Shown: positions 61,281 to 64,000 of the stretch, piece by piece
Numbering within the stretch: position 1 is the first letter of the stretch
How the letters are laid out: every line of letters starts with the position of its first letter
Assembly: GCF_002159765.1 (NCBI RefSeq)
Contig: NZ_NFJH01000002.1
Coordinates: 124,001 to 188,000 of the forward strand
Direction of reading: 5' to 3'
DNA: 64,000 nt
From: Collinsella sp. An268
GTDB lineage: Bacteria; Actinomycetota; Coriobacteriia; Coriobacteriales; Coriobacteriaceae
Made by a program: the position numbers and the translations under genes
The notes under the pieces: generated by a model
The model's database searches: none
Seen by the model: the letters and a program-made list of their open reading frames with translations, nothing else
What the model was told of the DNA's origin: nothing

Positions 61281-61598
61281 CTACAGGGTTGCCAGCTGCT
61301 TGCGCCCGATGGTCTTGGCGAACACGAGGGTGATGACGAACGTGCACACGATCGCGATGACCGCCGAGACGAGGAACTGCAGCATGCAGTCGGGCCTGAT
61401 GCAGATGACGCCGATGATACCGCACGGGCCCTGCGAGACGGAGAGCACCTGCACCATGGTAGCGTAGGCCGCGCCGATGCCGCCACCGATGAGGGCCGCG
61501 TAGAACGGGAAGCGTAGCTTGAGGTTCACGCCGAAGATAGCGGGCTCGGTGATGCCCAGCCACGTGGAGACGCCCGATGCCGAGATGGAGGAGCGCAA
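61281..61598 (-). pseudogene. C-terminal remnant of a sucrose-type PTS EIIBC permease
   Basis: The last 105 codons of a PTS glucose/sucrose-family EIIC: WLGITEPAIFGVNLKLRFPF near the start is the signature before the last membrane segments. The EIIB domain and most of EIIC are missing. The sequence upstream turns into the end of a LacI-type gene on the opposite strand. Without the rest it cannot transport. Confidence 0.8.
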
Positions 61599-61680
61599 GA
61601 AGCGCCGGCCCCTGCCGCTCGGCGAGCCGGTCCATAAGACCGTGGAGCCGGTGCTGGTCCGCCGCGAGACGGCTCGCTAG
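61585..61680 (+). pseudogene. C-terminal remnant of a LacI-type regulator
   Basis: A + strand frame ends in LPLGEPVHKTVEPVLVRRETAR and a stop at 61678, which has the shape of LacI-family C-termini (arm ending in ...L.VRES..). Only about 31 codons remain. The ends of this and the PTS remnant meet back to back, so a deletion took the 5' parts of both divergent genes and the promoter between them. Its TAG shares the palindrome CTAG with the convergent aroF stop. Confidence 0.6.
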
Positions 61681-62705
61681 GCGCGCTCTGCCAGGTCGAG
61701 GATGAGCTGGGCGGTCTTTGCCCAACCGAGGCAGGGGTCGGTGATGGACTTGCCCCACACGCCGCCGTCGACAGGCTGGTTGCCGTCCTCGAGGTAGCTC
61801 TCGACCATGAAGCCGCGCACGATGCCGCGGATCTGGTCGTTGCGCCGGCAGGAGTCGAGCACCTCCTTGCAGATGCGCAGCTGCTCGAGCGGGCGCTTGC
61901 CGGAGTTGTCGTGGTTGCAGTCCACGATGACGGCGGGGTTGGCGTACTTGTCGGCCGTGTAGTTCTGGGCGAGGCGCTCGAGGTGCTCGTAGTGGTAGTT
62001 GGGGTACGTGCGCCCGTCGAGACCGATGTAGCCGCGCAGCACGGCGTGCGCGAGCGGGTTGCCGGGCGTCTCGACCTCCCAGTTGCGGTAGATGAAGGAC
62101 TGCTCCGCCTGGGCGGCGTAGATGGAGTTCAGCATGACGCTCGTCGAGCCGGCCGTCGGGTTCTTCATGCCCACGGGCACGGTCACGCCCGAGGCGACGA
62201 GGCGGTGCTCCTGGTTCTCGACGGAGCGCGCGCCCACCGCGACGTAGGACAGCAGGTCGATCAGGTACTGGAAGTTGGTGGGGTAGAGCATCTCGTCGGC
62301 GGTGAACATGCCCGTCTCCTCGATGACGCGCAGGTGCATCCGACGGATGGCCTTCACGCCCTCGAGCAGGTCGTCAGGCGCCTCGGGGTCGGGGTTGTGG
62401 AGGAGCCCCTTGTAGCCCGTGCCCTTGGTGCGGGGCTTGTTGGTGTAGACGCGCGGGATGATGACGATCTTCTCGCTGACCTCTTGGGCGATGGCGGCGA
62501 GGCGCTCCATGTAGGCGAGGACCGAGTCCTCGCGGTCCGCCGAGCAGGGGCCGATGATGAGGAGCTTGCGCGGGTCCTCGCCCGTAAAGATGCGGGCGAC
62601 CTCCGCGTCGAAGGCGGCCTTCTTCTCGACCAGGTCGGGGGAAAGCGGCATCTCCTCGCGGATGTCCTTGGGGATGGGCAGCAGGCGCTTGAACTTCATC
62701 GGCAT
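61677..62705 (-). CDS. 3-deoxy-7-phosphoheptulonate synthase (class I, AroFGH type)
   Basis: DAHP synthase joins phosphoenolpyruvate and erythrose 4-phosphate, the first step of aromatic amino acid synthesis. The 342-residue protein has IIGPCSADRED near 52-62 (metal Cys), PRTKGTGYKG near 91-100 (PEP/E4P binding), GARSVENQEHR near 155, VGMKNPTAGS near 172, and DCNHDNSGK near 256. It is the class I beta/alpha barrel without a separate regulatory domain. AAGGACC lies upstream of ATG 62705. Stands alone. Confidence 0.93.
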   Translation of the reverse strand: MPMKFKRLLPIPKDIREEMPLSPDLVEKKAAFDAEVARIFTGEDPRKLLIIGPCSADREDSVLAYMERLAAIAQEVSEKIVIIPRVYTNKPRTKGTGYKGLLHNPDPEAPDDLLEGVKAIRRMHLRVIEETGMFTADEMLYPTNFQYLIDLLSYVAVGARSVENQEHRLVASGVTVPVGMKNPTAGSTSVMLNSIYAAQAEQSFIYRNWEVETPGNPLAHAVLRGYIGLDGRTYPNYHYEHLERLAQNYTADKYANPAVIVDCNHDNSGKRPLEQLRICKEVLDSCRRNDQIRGIVRGFMVESYLEDGNQPVDGGVWGKSITDPCLGWAKTAQLILDLAERA

Positions 62706-62837
62706 GACGGGTCCTTCGGTCGGGATTCTCATGTTGGGGAGATGCTACCAAAAGGCGCCCGCGGCCCGCGGGCGGGCGCGGGCGCGTAACCGATTTGTGA
62801 CAGAGGGGCGGACCCGCGCCCGCCCCGGCTGCGGCGG

Positions 62838-64000
62838 CTACTCGCTCACGAGGCTCACAAAGCCGTCGAGGGTGTACTCGCCCGAGATGCGCACGCGGGG
62901 GAGCGACCGCAGGTCGTCGCCCGGCGTGGCCCAGCGGTTCTCCGTGGTGAAGGCACAGAGGATCCCGGCGTCGTCCACCGCGGCGCGCGCGTCGTCGGTC
63001 ACGTCGCCATACGGGTAGGCGAGGGCCTCGTGCGTGCCGAGGACGGCCTGCGCCTGCTTGAGGTCGTCGACGATCTCGGCGCGGCTGAGGGCGCTCACGA
63101 TGCCGCCGTGGCCGATGGTGCCGCCGGCGCGGTGCATGTTGTAGCTGTGCGACTGGAACGTCACGTACGGGCTCGCGTGCGCGACGACGCGCTCGCCGGC
63201 ATCGGGCTCGCTCGCGATGATGAACGACGTCGCGGGGACCTGGTACTCCTCCAGAAGCTCGATGCCGCGGGAGAGGAAGCCCGCCTCGCCGTCGTCGAAC
63301 GTGAGCACGATGCTCTTGGCCGGGAGGCTGTGCGTGCCCGCGAGGTAGGCGCGGACTTCCTCGTAGGAGGGGAAGTAGAACTCGTTCTCGGTGAGGTAGG
63401 CGAGCTGCTCGGCGAGCTTGGTGTCGAGCAGGTAGTTGCCGTTGAGGTTCTCGGGAGGGGCGTCCGCCGTGTAGACGTAGTGGTACATGAGCACGGGGAC
63501 GCCCGTCTGCATGGTCTCCATGGTGTCGACCACGTGCACGCAGCGCTCGGCGGTGGCCGTGCCGCCGTCAGGGTCCGCCACGGTGTAGGTGACGGTGTAG
63601 TCGCCCGCCTTGGTTGTGTCCACCTCGCCCGCGGCGGTCACCTCGCTGTTCAGGATGCCGTGGACGGGGTCGGTCGCGTGCGCGCCGGCCTCGAGGTACT
63701 CCTCGCCGGTGAGCACGTAGGTGTCCGCATCGCCGTTCAGGCCGATGACGATATCGCTCTTCGCCGCGGCGGCGGAATCCGCTATCACCGCGGGGTCCGT
63801 CGGGGCGGGCGCGTCATGTCCGGCGCCCGTCACCGCGCCGATGAGGGCTCCCGCCAAGGTGACGACGCCCCAGAGCGCGATGCCGATGACGGCGAGGGCG
63901 GCGAGCCCCCACAGCCAGGGCACCTGGCGTCGCCGGAGCGCTGCCGGGTGCCGGGGCGGGCGCGCGGTGCGCGTGCGCGGTGTGCGTGCCGGCTGCCGCA
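62838..64000 (-). CDS. polysaccharide deacetylase family protein (5' end outside window)
   Basis: An envelope deacetylase. The frame is open to the window edge; a basic Arg/Pro-rich cytoplasmic N-terminus is followed by one membrane segment (LWGLAALAVIGIALWGVVTL), an Ig-like domain (DADTYVLTGEEYLEAGAHAT ... AGDYTVTYTVAD), then the NodB fold: VLMYHYVY, VLTFDDGEAGF (catalytic Asp/metal), FQSHSYNMH (metal His) and AYPYGD. It likely trims acetyl groups from peptidoglycan or a surface polymer outside the cell. A GTG at 63923 is a less likely internal start. Confidence 0.87.
   Translation of the reverse strand, partial: RQPARTPRTRTARPPRHPAALRRRQVPWLWGLAALAVIGIALWGVVTLAGALIGAVTGAGHDAPAPTDPAVIADSAAAAKSDIVIGLNGDADTYVLTGEEYLEAGAHATDPVHGILNSEVTAAGEVDTTKAGDYTVTYTVADPDGGTATAERCVHVVDTMETMQTGVPVLMYHYVYTADAPPENLNGNYLLDTKLAEQLAYLTENEFYFPSYEEVRAYLAGTHSLPAKSIVLTFDDGEAGFLSRGIELLEEYQVPATSFIIASEPDAGERVVAHASPYVTFQSHSYNMHRAGGTIGHGGIVSALSRAEIVDDLKQAQAVLGTHEALAYPYGDVTDDARAAVDDAGILCAFTTENRWATPGDDLRSLPRVRISGEYTLDGFVSLVSE

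Overview
The window is high-GC (roughly two thirds G+C) and gene-dense, with small operons on both strands. Gene content (C69 dipeptidase, an aldo/keto reductase fused to a ferredoxin domain, a TIGR02452 PARG-like protein, LuxS, a DUF2252 protein, paired YhgE/Pip proteins, a variant class I methionyl-tRNA synthetase) and codon use suggest an anaerobic gut actinobacterium of class Coriobacteriia, of the Collinsella/Olsenella type. This assignment is inference from family knowledge, since there is no rRNA to confirm it. No rRNA, tRNA or CRISPR array was seen.

Layout. 1-7.1 kb: end of a C69 dipeptidase, a phasin-like protein with an ABC1/UbiB kinase, a phosphatase/GNAT pair, and metG with an altered KMSKS motif. 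7.2-17 kb: queuosine genes queH, queA and tgt, separated by a probable structured RNA with a strong terminator, a tail-anchored coiled-coil protein, an AKR-ferredoxin, a membrane-anchored HTH regulator, a RelB-like/PIN toxin-antitoxin pair and a LUD-domain protein. 17-25.6 kb: DUF2252, a second HTH-membrane regulator, a four-gene operon (RsgI-like secreted protein, VTC polyphosphate polymerase domain, DUF4956, CotH kinase), then LOG and PARG-like genes. 25.7-33.8 kb: DUF308, thiD, TPP-riboswitch-controlled thiC, HAD, rpsA, HAD and an M20 dipeptidase. 33.9-37.8 kb: pstSCAB behind four direct repeats of 11-bp period. 38-46 kb: ABC-F, Cof-type HAD, an inverted array of ~37-bp repeats, a DtxR/MntR regulator, DedA, an acyltransferase, luxS, a phosphatase, upp and a YbaK-type deacylase. 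46.2-49 kb: a metal-efflux cluster (P1B ATPase, HMA protein, SmtB/ArsR regulator) with three matching operators. 49-64 kb: an esterase, CorA, a GH13 enzyme, two YhgE/Pip proteins divergent from a TetR regulator, then a decaying segment (MFS and methyltransferase remnants, GH32, PTS and LacI remnants), DAHP synthase, and a polysaccharide deacetylase cut by the window edge.

The most interesting signals are: (i) the VTC/DUF4956/CotH/secreted-protein operon, whose upstream region carries GTAA repeats of 11-bp period like those in front of pstSCAB, suggesting shared phosphate control; (ii) an inverted array of degenerate ~37-bp repeats at 40.8-41.1 kb; (iii) a family of short inverted-repeat elements, two copies of exactly 153 bp and one decayed copy that ends a regulator gene; (iv) a ~330-nt candidate noncoding RNA after queA; and (v) two deletion scars that damage a drug-transport/methyltransferase region and a sucrose/fructan PTS locus.
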